From positions 62,001 to 126,000 of the forward strand of contig CAWJPY010000011.1 of assembly GCA_963844865.1 (NCBI GenBank): a DNA stretch of 64,000 nt, read 5' to 3'. The position numbers and the translations under genes are program-made. Within the stretch, counting starts at the first letter, position 1. Each line of letters opens with the position of its first letter. The notes beneath the pieces were generated by a model. That model was given only the letters and a program-made list of their open reading frames with translations, was not told the origin of the DNA and ran no database searches. The DNA is from CAWJPY01 sp963844865 (GTDB lineage: Bacteria; Acidobacteriota; Thermoanaerobaculia; Thermoanaerobaculales; Sulfomarinibacteraceae). Below are positions 26,192 to 34,498 of the stretch, piece by piece.

Positions 26192-27016
26192 ATGGAAGGC
26201 TTCGAGCTCGCCCCCGGGCTGCGCATCGGCGGCGGTCGCCCTGTCTACATTGCCGGACCCTGTGTCGTGGAGTCCGATGAGCTCGTGTTCGAGGTGGCCG
26301 AGCGGCTCGCAGCCATCGCCTCCCGGCACGGCGTGCCCCTCCTGTTCAAGTCCTCGTTCGACAAGGCCAATCGGTCCTCCCTCTCCAGCTTCCGTGGTCC
26401 GGGCCTGGACGCCGGTCTGAGGACGCTGGCCGCGGTCAAGGAGCGGACCGGCCTGCCCGTCCTCACCGACGTCCACCTGCCCGAGCAGGCGGCTTCCGCC
26501 GCACAGGTCGTAGACGTGCTCCAGGTGCCGGCGTTCCTGTGCCGCCAGACCGACCTGCTGGTGGCCTGCGGACGCACCGGTGCGGCGGTCAACATCAAGA
26601 AGGGGCAGTTCATGGCCCCGGAGGACATGGTCAACGCGGTGGAGAAGGTCCGCTCGACAGGCAGCGAGCGGGTCGCGGTGACCGAACGCGGCTCCAGCTT
26701 CGGCTACCACAACCTGGTGGTCGACATGAGGGCCCTGCCCATCATGCGCCGCTTCGCTCCGGTCCTGTTCGACGTCACCCACTCGCTGCAGCTCCCCGGT
26801 GGGCTGGGACACGCAACCGGGGGGGCGCGTCAGTTCCATCGCCACCTGGCACGGGCGGCCGCGGCGGCTGGCGTCGACGGGTTCTTCGTCGAGGTGCACC
26901 CCAATCCCTCCAGGGCCCTGTCCGACGCCACCACGCAGCTCGACCTCGAGGAGTTCGACCGCCTCGTAGCCGAGCTGGAGGCGGTCAGCGCGGCGGTTGG
27001 GGAGAACGACGCGTGA
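26192..27016 (+). CDS. kdsA: 3-deoxy-8-phosphooctulonate synthase (Kdo-8-P synthase)
   Basis: The enzyme condenses phosphoenolpyruvate with arabinose 5-phosphate to Kdo-8-phosphate. The 274-residue TIM-barrel shows IAGPCVVES, FKSSFDKANR (PEP and A5P contacts), GLPVLTDVH, a QVPAFLCRQTDLL block, NIKKGQFMAP, ERGSSFGYHNL and FDVTHSLQLPGG. There is no Cys in the metal position next to AGPCV other than the Cys of GPC, which is conserved in many KdsA. The length is normal. The stop codon overlaps the kdsD start (GTGA), coupling the two genes. Confidence 0.96.
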   Translation: MEGFELAPGLRIGGGRPVYIAGPCVVESDELVFEVAERLAAIASRHGVPLLFKSSFDKANRSSLSSFRGPGLDAGLRTLAAVKERTGLPVLTDVHLPEQAASAAQVVDVLQVPAFLCRQTDLLVACGRTGAAVNIKKGQFMAPEDMVNAVEKVRSTGSERVAVTERGSSFGYHNLVVDMRALPIMRRFAPVLFDVTHSLQLPGGLGHATGGARQFHRHLARAAAAAGVDGFFVEVHPNPSRALSDATTQLDLEEFDRLVAELEAVSAAVGENDA

Positions 27017-27969
27017 CGCTGGAGGTCGCCCGCCAGGTGCTGGACACCGAGGCCGAGGCCATCCGCCGGCTGCGGGATGCGCTGGACGAGCGCTTCGAGC
27101 GTGCCGTGGAGATGGTGGTTGCATGCCGGGGGAGGGTGGTGTGGACGGGCATGGGCAAGTCAGGGATCATCTGCCACAAGCTCGCCGCCACCATGCGCTC
27201 CACCGGGACGCCGGCCCTCCACCTGCATCCCGCGGATGCCATCCACGGCGACCTGGGGATGGTGACGGACCAGGACCTGGTGATCGCCGTCTCCAACTCG
27301 GGCACCACCGACGAGATCCTGCGCCTGGTGGAGGTGCTGAAGAGGCTCGGGGTGCCCCTGATCGCTGTCACCTCCTATCCCCAGTCACCCCTGGCACGGG
27401 CCGCGACCCTGCACCTGGATCTGGGGGTCCGCCGGGAGGCCTGCCCCCTCAACCTCGCTCCCACGGCTTCCACCACCGCCAGCCTGGCCCTGGGAGACGC
27501 CCTGGCCATGGCGGTGTCGGTGCGCAAGGGTTTCAGAGAAGAGGACTTCGCTCGCCTCCATCCGGGGGGCCGGCTGGGCAAGAAGTTCCTGCGGGTGGGT
27601 GAGCTGATGCACTCCGGCGACGCCGTGCCCCGGGTGGCGCCGGACACCCCGATGAAGGACGTGATCTACGAGATGAGCCGCAAGGGCCTCGGGCTGGCCA
27701 CCGTTCAGGACGGGTCCGGACGCCTGCTCGGGGTCATCACCGACGGCGACTTGCGACGGCTCATGGAAAGGGACCGCGATCCCCTCGCGCGCACAGCCGG
27801 GGCGGTGATGCATCCCGGGGGGGTGCAGATCGACGGCGAGGAGCTGGCCACGGCGGCCCTGCGTCTCCTGGAGGAGCGGCGCATCACCTCCCTCGTCGTG
27901 TGCGCTGCCGACGCCACGGTGGAGGGTGTGCTCCACCTCCACGATCTCTGGGGCGTCGGACTCTTCTGA
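27013..27969 (+). CDS. kdsD: Arabinose-5-phosphate isomerase (KpsF/GutQ family)
   Basis: The enzyme converts ribulose 5-phosphate to arabinose 5-phosphate, the substrate of KdsA. The 318-residue protein has an N-terminal SIS sugar-isomerase domain (WTGMGKSGIICHKLAATM, HPADAIHGDLGMV, SNSGTTDEIL) followed by PTASTTASLALGDALA and two CBS domains (about residues 200-318). The start is a GTG overlapping the kdsA stop by four bases and preceded by GGGGAG. The adjacency kdsA-kdsD gives confidence in the pathway assignment. Confidence 0.95.
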   Translation: MTLEVARQVLDTEAEAIRRLRDALDERFERAVEMVVACRGRVVWTGMGKSGIICHKLAATMRSTGTPALHLHPADAIHGDLGMVTDQDLVIAVSNSGTTDEILRLVEVLKRLGVPLIAVTSYPQSPLARAATLHLDLGVRREACPLNLAPTASTTASLALGDALAMAVSVRKGFREEDFARLHPGGRLGKKFLRVGELMHSGDAVPRVAPDTPMKDVIYEMSRKGLGLATVQDGSGRLLGVITDGDLRRLMERDRDPLARTAGAVMHPGGVQIDGEELATAALRLLEERRITSLVVCAADATVEGVLHLHDLWGVGLF

Positions 27970-28218
27970 GGCGCCGCTGAGTTCTTGTCCCTGATACCTG
28001 GTCGCGAGAAGAGCTGGAGCGCCCCGCGGGGTCCGGAACGGCTGGGGGACGTGGAGGCGGGGTGGGAGGTCGCGCCGTCAGCCCCTTGCTTGTCGCTGCG
28101 TTGAGGTGCATCCTCGGTCGGCCGTCTTGCCCACGACGTCGTACCGGGCGGGCGGGGGCCGATGGAGAGCTCACGATCAAGAGCTTGGAATGCGAAGAGT
28201 ACTATGCTGGGAAACGAG

Positions 28219-28722
28219 ATGAAGCTCACCATCCTGACCACGGGGGGCACCATCGACAAGACCTACGACGAGTACGCGGGCAGCCTCAGCAACGTGGGCT
28301 CGGTGCTCGACGAGATCCTGGACTCGTTGCGCCTCCCGGACATGTTCATCCGCCACCTCGCGGTCATGCACAAGGACTCCCTGGATCTCACCGAGGAGGA
28401 CCGGCACGCCATCGTCCAGGCCGTCAAGGACGCGCTGCCCACCTCCGACGCGGTCATCGTGCTGCATGGCACCGACACCCTGTCCAAGACCGGAGAGGTC
28501 CTGCACGCCGAGGTCCCCGAGCTGGCGGTGCCGGTGATCCTCACCGGGGCCATGCGGCCCTACGAGTTCCGCGACTCGGACGCCCTGCAGAACGTGACCG
28601 AGGCGCTGCTCGCGGCGCGCCTCGTCGAGCCGGGCGTGTACGTGGTGATGCACAACCGCGTGCTGTCCTTCCCGGGGGTCGTCAAGGACCGCCGGGCGGG
28701 TGAGTTCCGTCGCCGCAGCTAG
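28219..28722 (+). CDS. Half-size asparaginase-domain protein
   Basis: A 167-residue protein containing only the N-terminal domain of type I/II asparaginases. Both catalytic threonine motifs are visible: TTGGTIDK (residues 6-13) and VLHGTDTLSKTGEVL. PVILTGAMRP provides the usual third element. Full asparaginases are about 330 residues, so the C-terminal domain that completes the dimer interface is absent. Such short proteins are known in bacteria and annotated as asparaginase-domain proteins; activity is unproven. The ATG at 28219 follows GGGAAACGAG. Alternative upstream ATGs at 28162 and 28204 lack better signals. Confidence 0.8.
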   Translation: MKLTILTTGGTIDKTYDEYAGSLSNVGSVLDEILDSLRLPDMFIRHLAVMHKDSLDLTEEDRHAIVQAVKDALPTSDAVIVLHGTDTLSKTGEVLHAEVPELAVPVILTGAMRPYEFRDSDALQNVTEALLAARLVEPGVYVVMHNRVLSFPGVVKDRRAGEFRRRS

Positions 28723-28726
28723 GGCA

Positions 28727-28890
28727 GTGGCACGCCCGCGCGACGTGCCGTTCTCTGGAAGGCGGCCGGCACACGTGCGCGGACTGCCGCTCCCCCCGCA
28801 GAGCGCGGTCGCGGTCGCTGATCACTGCCGCTGATCGCTGACGCGGCTGCAGCCGCTGCCACCGGTCACGGACGCGGGCGCGGACTCGGC
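28727..28890. repeat. Spacer with partial family B repeat (inverted) and family C tract
   Basis: 28727-28760 is, on the minus strand, the 5' part of family B (AGAACGGCACGTCGCGCGGG then CGTGCCACTG). It is followed by a family C tract, about 28793-28890, of CGGTCGCGGTCGCTGATCAC-like units. No gene is seen. Confidence 0.5.
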
Positions 28891-28908
28891 GAGCTGCTCT
28901 TTTCGAGG

Positions 28909-29907
28909 TTACTGGGAAGCCCGCTCCATCTGCTCCAGCCTCTGCAGCGGGCCCAGAGCGACGAGCACGTCGCCGGCCTCGATGCGTTCGTCCGGGCCGG
29001 GGTTGAAGGTGGAGGAATCGCCGCGTTTGAGCGCCACCACGATGATGCCGAAGCGGCGCCTCACCTCGGCCCCGGCGAGGGTTTTGCCGGCCAGCTCCGA
29101 TGTGGGGTGGACGACGATCTCCGCCAGCTCCAGCTCGGAAGCGGTGCCCGGCAGCGACGCCTCGATGAAGTCCATGACCGTGGGCTTCAGTGCGGTGAAT
29201 GCGAGGCGCATGCCACCCATACGGTAGGGGTTGATGGCGCGGTCGGCGCCGGCGAGGAGCAGCCGTTCCTCGGCGCCCTCGTCCACGGCGCGGGCGATGA
29301 TGGTGGCCTGGGGGTTGAGCTGGCGGGCGAGGAGGATGGCGTAGACGTTGTGGGCGTCGTCGGCCAGGCAGGTGAGAAAGGTGCGCGCCCTGTCGACCCG
29401 GGCCGCCCGGAGCACGCTCTCGGCGGTGGCGTCTCCGTGCACGAACGGGATCCCTTCCTCATCCAGCTCGCGGCATCGGGCGTCCGATGCTTCGACCACC
29501 ACGAACGGCACGTGCCGGTTGCGCAGCACCTCGACCACCGCCCGCCCCATGCGGCCGTGCCCGCAGACCACGATGTGATCGTGCAGCTTTCCGAGCATCT
29601 TCAGGTCCCTCCGGTAGCCGATGAGGGCGCGCAGGTCGGTCTGCAGGACCACCCTCCCGAACTCGCCGGCGATCAGCAGGATCACGCCGATGCCCGCGAA
29701 CGCCAGCAGGATCGTGAACACGCGACCGCCCGCGGACAGGGGGAAGACCTCCTCGAACCCCACCGTGGTGACGGTGATGGCGGTCATGTACAGGGCGCTC
29801 AGCACGGGCTGTCCATCGATCGCCATGTAGCCGGCGGTGCCGGCCAAAAGCACCGCGACCCCGGCGACGATGGATCTCGTCAGCGCCTGTCTTCTCTGCA
29901 ACGGCAC
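28909..29907 (-). CDS. Two-helix potassium channel with RCK/TrkA regulatory domains
   Basis: A 332-residue protein. TM1 spans about 13-31, followed by a pore loop with the K+ selectivity filter TTVGF (residues 47-51), TM2 at about 63-82, an RCK NAD-binding domain starting VVCGHGRMG (Gly116, 118, 121), and a TrkA-C domain ending near residue 325. This is the MthK/Kch-like layout for ligand-gated K+ transport across the inner membrane. The gene is monocistronic and divergent from queF. Confidence 0.93.
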   Translation of the reverse strand: MPLQRRQALTRSIVAGVAVLLAGTAGYMAIDGQPVLSALYMTAITVTTVGFEEVFPLSAGGRVFTILLAFAGIGVILLIAGEFGRVVLQTDLRALIGYRRDLKMLGKLHDHIVVCGHGRMGRAVVEVLRNRHVPFVVVEASDARCRELDEEGIPFVHGDATAESVLRAARVDRARTFLTCLADDAHNVYAILLARQLNPQATIIARAVDEGAEERLLLAGADRAINPYRMGGMRLAFTALKPTVMDFIEASLPGTASELELAEIVVHPTSELAGKTLAGAEVRRRFGIIVVALKRGDSSTFNPGPDERIEAGDVLVALGPLQRLEQMERASQ

Positions 29908-29942
29908 GACCCAATCCTAGCCCGAAATCACCGCCAGGTGTC

Positions 29943-29951
29943 TGATACGAT
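29943..29951 (+). promoter_or_regulatory. Extended -10 of queF
   Basis: TGA-TACGAT, 40 bases before the preferred start at 29992. The alternative ATG at 29956 would start before or at the predicted transcript end, which supports the downstream start. Confidence 0.4.
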
Positions 29952-29991
29952 CCACATGTCGGCGCCGATCGGCGTCGTCCGCGGAGGCGTC

Positions 29992-30411
29992 ATGGTCGAG
30001 GCCGAGGGCCGGCGATACGAGCTCGAGGGCGTGGATGCGCTCACTCCGGAGGTCCTGGAGACCTTCCCCTACGAGTACGAGGGACGGGATGCGCTGGTGG
30101 AGATCACCACCGACGAGTTCACCGCCGTCTGCCCGTACTCGGGGCTCCCGGACTTCGGCACCCTGCGCATCCGCTACCTGCCGACGGCATCCTGCATCGA
30201 GCTCAAGTCGCTCAAGTACTACCTCACCAGCTTCCGGCAGGTCGGCATCTATCAGGAGCATGCCGCGAACCGGATCCTGGACGACCTGGCCCGGTGCTGC
30301 GCTCCACGGTGGCTCGAGGTGGCCCTCGACTACCGGCTGCGCGGCGGCATCCACACCGTGGTGACCGTCGAGCGCGGGAGCCGCCCACCCGCCCTTCCGC
30401 CCACCCCGTGA
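29992..30411 (+). CDS. queF: NADPH-dependent preQ0 reductase
   Basis: The enzyme reduces the nitrile of preQ0 to preQ1 in queuosine tRNA modification. Short type-I QueF of 139 residues. It has the substrate-binding LETFPYEYEGRD, the catalytic CPYSGLPDFGT (Cys47 forming the thioimide, Asp54), and the QueF motif CIELKSLKYYLTSFRQVG followed by Glu89-His90. The ATG at 29992 has GGAGG five bases upstream and a plausible promoter, and is preferred over the ATG at 29956. The last residues and stop codon lie within family E repeat DNA, which explains the odd Pro-rich tail. No other queuosine gene is in the window. Confidence 0.92.
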   Translation: MVEAEGRRYELEGVDALTPEVLETFPYEYEGRDALVEITTDEFTAVCPYSGLPDFGTLRIRYLPTASCIELKSLKYYLTSFRQVGIYQEHAANRILDDLARCCAPRWLEVALDYRLRGGIHTVVTVERGSRPPALPPTP

Positions 30412-30575
30412 GGCCGCCCACCCGCCCGACCCGTTAGGGGTCACGCCCCCACCCGACCGCCCTCGTAAGGCCCACCCACCCAGCCATCCCGTGAGGGGCC
30501 AGATGACGTGGCGGGCGGGTCGGGGGACTCCTAACCCCTCACGTCCTCACGCCCTCACGTCCTCACGTCCTCACT
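30408..30575. repeat. Inverted-repeat element (family E), copy 2
   Basis: It starts at the queF stop codon inside CCGTGAGGCCGCCCACCCGC. CGTGAGGGG (near 30489) and CCCCTCACG (near 30536) are inverted complements. Tandem CACGTCCT units follow. The EamA gene on the other strand ends in this edge, with its TGA stop again inside GTGAGG. Confidence 0.6.
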
Positions 30576-31457
30576 CCTGTTCACCGCCGGCCTCCCTGAC
30601 GGCGGGCCCATCAGCGCGGCCGCCGCCGTGGCGACGATGATGATGGCGCCCCCGACCAGGGCCCAGGCGGTGGGCTGCTCCCCCTGGATCATCCACGCCC
30701 ACACCGGGTTCAGCACCGGCTCGAGGAGGAGGAGCAGGGACGCCTCCAGGGCGGGGACGTGGCGCACGCCCCGGGTGAGGAAGATGTAGGCGACGGCGAT
30801 CTGGAACACGCCCAAGAAGACGATGAGCAGCCAGTCCGTCGGGCCCGCCGAGGCCATGGGGAAGGCGAAGGGCAGGGCGATGGCGCACGCGATGAGGTTG
30901 CCGCAGCTCACCGCCGCCACCGACGGGTCGGACCCTGTTCCCGTTCCCTTGGCGAGCCAGCGCAGGCCCATGACCGTCAGGCCCCAGCAGAGCCCCGACC
31001 CCGCCGCCAGCAGGTTGCCGTGGAGGGGGTCGGGAGCCGTCATGGAGGCCGGCTGGCGGCCCACGAAGAAGAGCCCCATGCCCACCGCCAGGACGAGCAT
31101 GAGGAGGAGGTCCCGTCGCCGGGAGGGCTCCCGGAGAAGCCACGGTGCCAGGAGGAGGATGAAGAGGGGGGCGGTGCTCTGCAGGAAGATGGTGTTGGCC
31201 GCCGTGGTGAGCTTGTTGGCGGACACGTACAGGAGCATGGTCGCGGCATAGGCGCAGCCCACCAGGACCGTGCGCCAGGACCAGCCCCTGCGGGCCCGGG
31301 GCAGGAGCAGCAGGAGCACGAGGGCGGCGATGCCGGAGCGCAGGCCGGCGATCTGCCAGCTCGAGAACGCGCTCGCCTTGATGGCCGCGCCCCCGGTGGA
31401 GAAGAGGAAGGCGGCGGCCAGGAGCTGGGCGCGGTGGATCGGCAAGGTGGTCGCCAT
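30555..31457 (-). CDS. EamA/DMT-superfamily transporter
   Basis: A 300-residue inner-membrane protein with ten predicted helices arranged as two EamA repeats (residues about 8-140 and 150-285). The first is marked by FLFSTGGAAIKASAF, the second by GLCWGLTVMGLRWLAKG and EPVLNPVWAWMIQGE. This family exports metabolites or drugs; the substrate is unknown. The final residues (SEDVRT) and the stop codon are encoded by the tandem CACGTCCT repeat. It is divergent from pyrR. Confidence 0.88.
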   Translation of the reverse strand: MATTLPIHRAQLLAAAFLFSTGGAAIKASAFSSWQIAGLRSGIAALVLLLLLPRARRGWSWRTVLVGCAYAATMLLYVSANKLTTAANTIFLQSTAPLFILLLAPWLLREPSRRRDLLLMLVLAVGMGLFFVGRQPASMTAPDPLHGNLLAAGSGLCWGLTVMGLRWLAKGTGTGSDPSVAAVSCGNLIACAIALPFAFPMASAGPTDWLLIVFLGVFQIAVAYIFLTRGVRHVPALEASLLLLLEPVLNPVWAWMIQGEQPTAWALVGGAIIIVATAAAALMGPPSGRPAVNRSEDVRT

Positions 31458-31508
31458 TGGGCGCGCATCATACGCCGCCGGCCGTCCTCAGCAAAGGCCC
31501 GCCCCGTG

Positions 31509-31517
31509 TGCTAGCAT
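31509..31517 (+). promoter_or_regulatory. Extended -10 of the pyrR-pyrB-pyrC' operon
   Basis: TGC-TAGCAT at 31509-31517. The identical TGTGCTAGCATGCG occurs at 45601-45614 before the LPS glycosyltransferase gene. The transcript would start near 31524, upstream of the terminator-like hairpin. Confidence 0.5.
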
Positions 31518-31538
31518 GCGCCCGATGCACGAGACCAC

Positions 31539-31575
31539 GAGCCCGACCTGACGATCCCGTTGGGTCGGCTCTTTT
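31539..31575 (+). terminator. pyrR: Attenuator-like terminator in the pyr leader
   Basis: GAGCCCGACC (31539-31548) pairs with GGTCGGCTC (31563-31571), with one bulge, and is followed directly by TTTT. The hairpin sits between the promoter and the pyrR start. Following sequence GATCCCGAGGAGCGGG (31580-31595) resembles, without exactly matching, the PyrR binding loop and overlaps the ribosome site. UMP-dependent control by PyrR is an inference from operon context. Confidence 0.55.
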
Positions 31576-31598
31576 CGTGATCCCGAGGAGCGGGCGCT

Positions 31599-32174
31599 AT
31601 GGACAGCGGCGGCGCGGCGACACAACAGCGGCTGCAGGTTCTCGACGGCGAAGGGATGCGGCGCACCCTGGCCAGGATGGTCGCGCAGATCGTGGAGCGC
31701 GACGGGGGCGACGTCCTCCTGGTGGGCATCCACACGCGCGGGGTTCCCCTGGCCAATCGGCTGGCCGGTCTTCTCGCCGAGGCCACTGAGGTCGAGGTCC
31801 AGGTCGGACGGTTGGACATCAGCCTGTACCGCGACGACGTCGGCCCGTGGCGGCCTGCCCACCAGCAGCCGGTCCTGAAGGAGACGCACCTGCCCACCGG
31901 GGTGGACAAGCGGATCGTGTATCTGGTGGACGACGTGCTATTCACCGGCCGCACGGTGCGAGCGGCCCTGGACACCCTGGTGGACTACGGGCGGCCGCGG
32001 GCGGTGCGCCTGGCGGTCCTCGTGGACCGCGGTCATCGGGAGCTCCCCATCGCGGCGGACGTGGTGGGCAAGAAGATCACGACCCAACGCGACGAGGACG
32101 TGCAGGTGCACCTGGCGGAGGTGGACGGTGACGACGGGGTCTGGATCGGCACGGAGGGACGCGGTGACGGTTGA
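31599..32174 (+). CDS. pyrR: Bifunctional pyr operon regulator / uracil phosphoribosyltransferase
   Basis: A 191-residue type I phosphoribosyltransferase. It contains GIHTRGVPLANRLA, the LDISLYRDD stretch typical of PyrR, the PRPP loop VDDVLFTGRTVRAALD (about residues 109-124) and VDRGHRELPI. PyrR binds UMP and represses pyrimidine genes by attenuation, and can convert uracil to UMP. The ATG at 31599 follows GAGGAGCGGG. The terminator-like leader upstream and overlap with pyrB downstream support the regulator role. Confidence 0.94.
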   Translation: MDSGGAATQQRLQVLDGEGMRRTLARMVAQIVERDGGDVLLVGIHTRGVPLANRLAGLLAEATEVEVQVGRLDISLYRDDVGPWRPAHQQPVLKETHLPTGVDKRIVYLVDDVLFTGRTVRAALDTLVDYGRPRAVRLAVLVDRGHRELPIAADVVGKKITTQRDEDVQVHLAEVDGDDGVWIGTEGRGDG

Positions 32175-33123
32175 GGCGGCGGCAGCTCTGGCCGGCAAGG
32201 ACCTGGTGGGCATCGCCCCCCTGGACGCGGCCGAGATCCAGCTCGTCCTCGACACGGCCGAGGAGCTGCTGGAGGTGGCGCGGCGGCCCATCAAGAAGGT
32301 ACCGGCGCTGCGCGGGTCCACGGTGGTGAACCTGTTCATGGAGCCGTCCACCCGCACTCGGTTCTCCTTCGAGGTGGCGGAGAAGAGGCTGTCCGCCGAC
32401 ACCCTCAACTTCTCTGCGTCCACGTCGTCGGTGACCAAGGGCGAGACGCTGGTGGACACGGCTCGCAACCTGATGGCCATGGCCCCGGACTTCATCGTCA
32501 TCCGTCACCCCAACGTGGGCGCCCCGCACCGGCTGGCGCGGGTGATCCCGGCGTCCATCATCAACGCCGGCGACGGCATCAACGAGCACCCCACCCAGGC
32601 GCTGCTGGACGCCTTCACGATGCGCCAGCACCGGGGCCGCCTGGAGGGGCTCAAGGTGGTGATCGCGGGCGACATCCGCCACTCGCGCGTGGCGCGCTCC
32701 AACGCCCTCCTGCTCACCAAGATGGGCGCTGAGGTGCGGTTCGTGGCGCCGGCCTCCCTGCTGCCCGTGGGCGCCGAGGCCCTGGGGGCCACCGCCTACC
32801 TGCGTATGGAGCCGGCGCTGGAGGGTGCCGACGTGGTCATGATGCTGCGCATCCAGCGCGAGCGTCAGCGCAACGTCAGCTTCCCTTCGCTGCGCGAGTA
32901 CTACGACTTCTTCGCCCTCACCCCGGAACGTCTGGCCCTGGCATCGCCCGATGCCATGGTGATGCACCCCGGACCCATGAACCGGGGTGTGGAGATCGAC
33001 TCCCTGGTGGCGGACGGCAGCCAGTCGGTGATCCTCGAGCAGGTCACCAACGGCGTGGCGATCCGGATGGCGATCCTGTACCTGCTTGCCGGAGGACGGC
33101 GTGAGTCGGCTGCTGATTCGTAA
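32164..33123 (+). CDS. pyrB: Aspartate carbamoyltransferase catalytic subunit
   Basis: The enzyme condenses carbamoyl phosphate and aspartate, the committed step of pyrimidine synthesis. The 319-residue protein has the carbamoyl-phosphate loop EPSTRTRFSFEVAEKRL, the DTLNFSASTSSVTKGE lid loop (Ser, Lys), HPTQALLDAF and MHPGPMNRGVEI near the C-terminus. The start is a GTG overlapping the end of pyrR by 11 bases; the 3' end overlaps pyrC' by 23 bases. No pyrI regulatory subunit is present. The inactive-looking dihydroorotase beside it fits the class A/B dodecameric ATCase arrangement. Confidence 0.95.
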   Translation: MTVEAAAALAGKDLVGIAPLDAAEIQLVLDTAEELLEVARRPIKKVPALRGSTVVNLFMEPSTRTRFSFEVAEKRLSADTLNFSASTSSVTKGETLVDTARNLMAMAPDFIVIRHPNVGAPHRLARVIPASIINAGDGINEHPTQALLDAFTMRQHRGRLEGLKVVIAGDIRHSRVARSNALLLTKMGAEVRFVAPASLLPVGAEALGATAYLRMEPALEGADVVMMLRIQRERQRNVSFPSLREYYDFFALTPERLALASPDAMVMHPGPMNRGVEIDSLVADGSQSVILEQVTNGVAIRMAILYLLAGGRRESAADS

Positions 33124-34390
33124 TGGTCGCGTCATCGATCCCTCCCAGGGCCTGGACCAGGGAATGGACGTGCTGCTCTCCGACGGGGTCGTCGCCCGCC
33201 TCGGCGAGCGACTGTCGGCCCCTCGGGGCACCCCCGTCATCGACGCCGCCGAGCTGGTGGTGGCGCCGGGCTTCATCGACCTCAACGCCTATCTGCGGGA
33301 GCCCGGGTTCGAGTACAAGGAGACCATCGCCAGCGGTCTGCGGGCGGCGGTCGCCGGGGGTTTCACCGCCGTGTGCTCGATGGCGAACACCGAGCCCGCC
33401 AATGACGACCCGTCGGTGACCCGTTTCATCCGCGAGCGGGCCGCCGAGGTCGGCCTGGCCCGGCTCTACCCCGTGGGCGCGGTGTCGCGACGGCGCGAGG
33501 GCCAGGAGCTCGCCGAGATCGGCGAGATGGTGCGCGAGGGTGCAGTGGCCGTCTCCGACGATGACCGCCCACTGACCAGTGCCCTCCTGATGCGGCGGGC
33601 GCTGGAGTACGCCCGCTCGTTCGAGGTGCCGGTGGCGGTTCACTGCCAGGATGTGGACCTCAGCGAGGACGGTGTCGTCCACGAGGGCGAGGTGGCAACG
33701 CGCCTCGGCCTGGCCGGCATGCCCGCCGCCGCCGAGGAGACCATGGTCGCCCGCGACCTGGTCCTGGCCGAGATGACGAGCGGCCGTCTCCACTTCTGCC
33801 ACCTCTCCACGGGCGGCAGCGTCGAGATGATCCGCGTCGCCAAGGCGCGGGGCGTTCCGGTCACAGCGGCCGTCGCGCCCCACCACTTCGCGCTCACGGA
33901 CGAGGCGCTCGCCGGCGCCAACTACCACCCCAACTGGAAGACCAATCCCCCCCTGCGCTCCGCAGCCGACGTGGAGGCGATCCACCAGGGCCTGTACGAT
34001 GGCACCATCGACGTCATCGTCTCCAACCATGCGCCGCATCACCCGGACGAGAAGGAGCTCGACTTCTCAGAGGCGCCGTTCGGGGTGGTGGGTCTGGAGA
34101 CGGCGGTGGCGCTGGCCCTGGACCGGCTGGTGCACGGCAAGGTGATTGGCCTGCTCCAGATGGTCCGGCTGCTGTCCACCCGTCCGGCCGAGGTGTTCAA
34201 CCTTCCCGGGGGGACGCTGCGCGAGGGTGCTCCGGCCGATCTCACCCTCCTGGACCTCAGGCGGCGATGGAAGGTGGATCCCGCGACCTTCGCGTCCAAA
34301 GCCCGGAACACGCCCTTCGCCGGCATGACCCTGCGCGGCCGGGTGGTGACGACCATCGTCGGCGGCGAGGTGGTCTGGCGCCTCCACTGA
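33101..34390 (+). CDS. pyrC': Dihydroorotase-like protein with lost active site (PyrC')
   Basis: The 429-residue amidohydrolase aligns along its length with type I dihydroorotase, for example GFIDxxxxLREPG, TPEPANDDPS-like, HFCHLSTGGSV (His234), NPPLRSAADV and NTPFAGMTL. The metal-binding HxH is replaced by Asn62-Ala63-Tyr64 (DLNAYLREPG) and the catalytic Asp of TDHAPH by Asn309 (SNHAPHHPDEK). His181 and His234 remain. Loss of three key residues predicts an inactive protein, like the pseudo-DHOases that assemble with PyrB. A working pyrC must lie elsewhere. The start is a GTG at 33101 after CCGGAGGAC. Confidence 0.9.
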   Translation: MSRLLIRNGRVIDPSQGLDQGMDVLLSDGVVARLGERLSAPRGTPVIDAAELVVAPGFIDLNAYLREPGFEYKETIASGLRAAVAGGFTAVCSMANTEPANDDPSVTRFIRERAAEVGLARLYPVGAVSRRREGQELAEIGEMVREGAVAVSDDDRPLTSALLMRRALEYARSFEVPVAVHCQDVDLSEDGVVHEGEVATRLGLAGMPAAAEETMVARDLVLAEMTSGRLHFCHLSTGGSVEMIRVAKARGVPVTAAVAPHHFALTDEALAGANYHPNWKTNPPLRSAADVEAIHQGLYDGTIDVIVSNHAPHHPDEKELDFSEAPFGVVGLETAVALALDRLVHGKVIGLLQMVRLLSTRPAEVFNLPGGTLREGAPADLTLLDLRRRWKVDPATFASKARNTPFAGMTLRGRVVTTIVGGEVVWRLH

Positions 34391-34435
34391 GCCAATCGAC
34401 AGGTCTCTGCGGGTCGTCGGGGACCTCCCGGCCTG

Positions 34436-34444
34436 TGCTATCCT
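34436..34444 (+). promoter_or_regulatory. Extended -10 of rpsA
   Basis: TGC-TATCCT, about 55 bases before the rpsA ATG. The leader contains the ribosome site AGGGAGA. Confidence 0.4.
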
Positions 34445-34498
34445 CGTCCTCCGCACGCGCGCGCGCCGCGCGAGCCCTCAGGGAGATCGAGGCCCACC

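Noticed and set aside
29107..29991. Extension of the queF frame upstream to 29107
   Set aside because: It is antisense to the potassium channel gene, and a ribosome site fixes the start at 29992.
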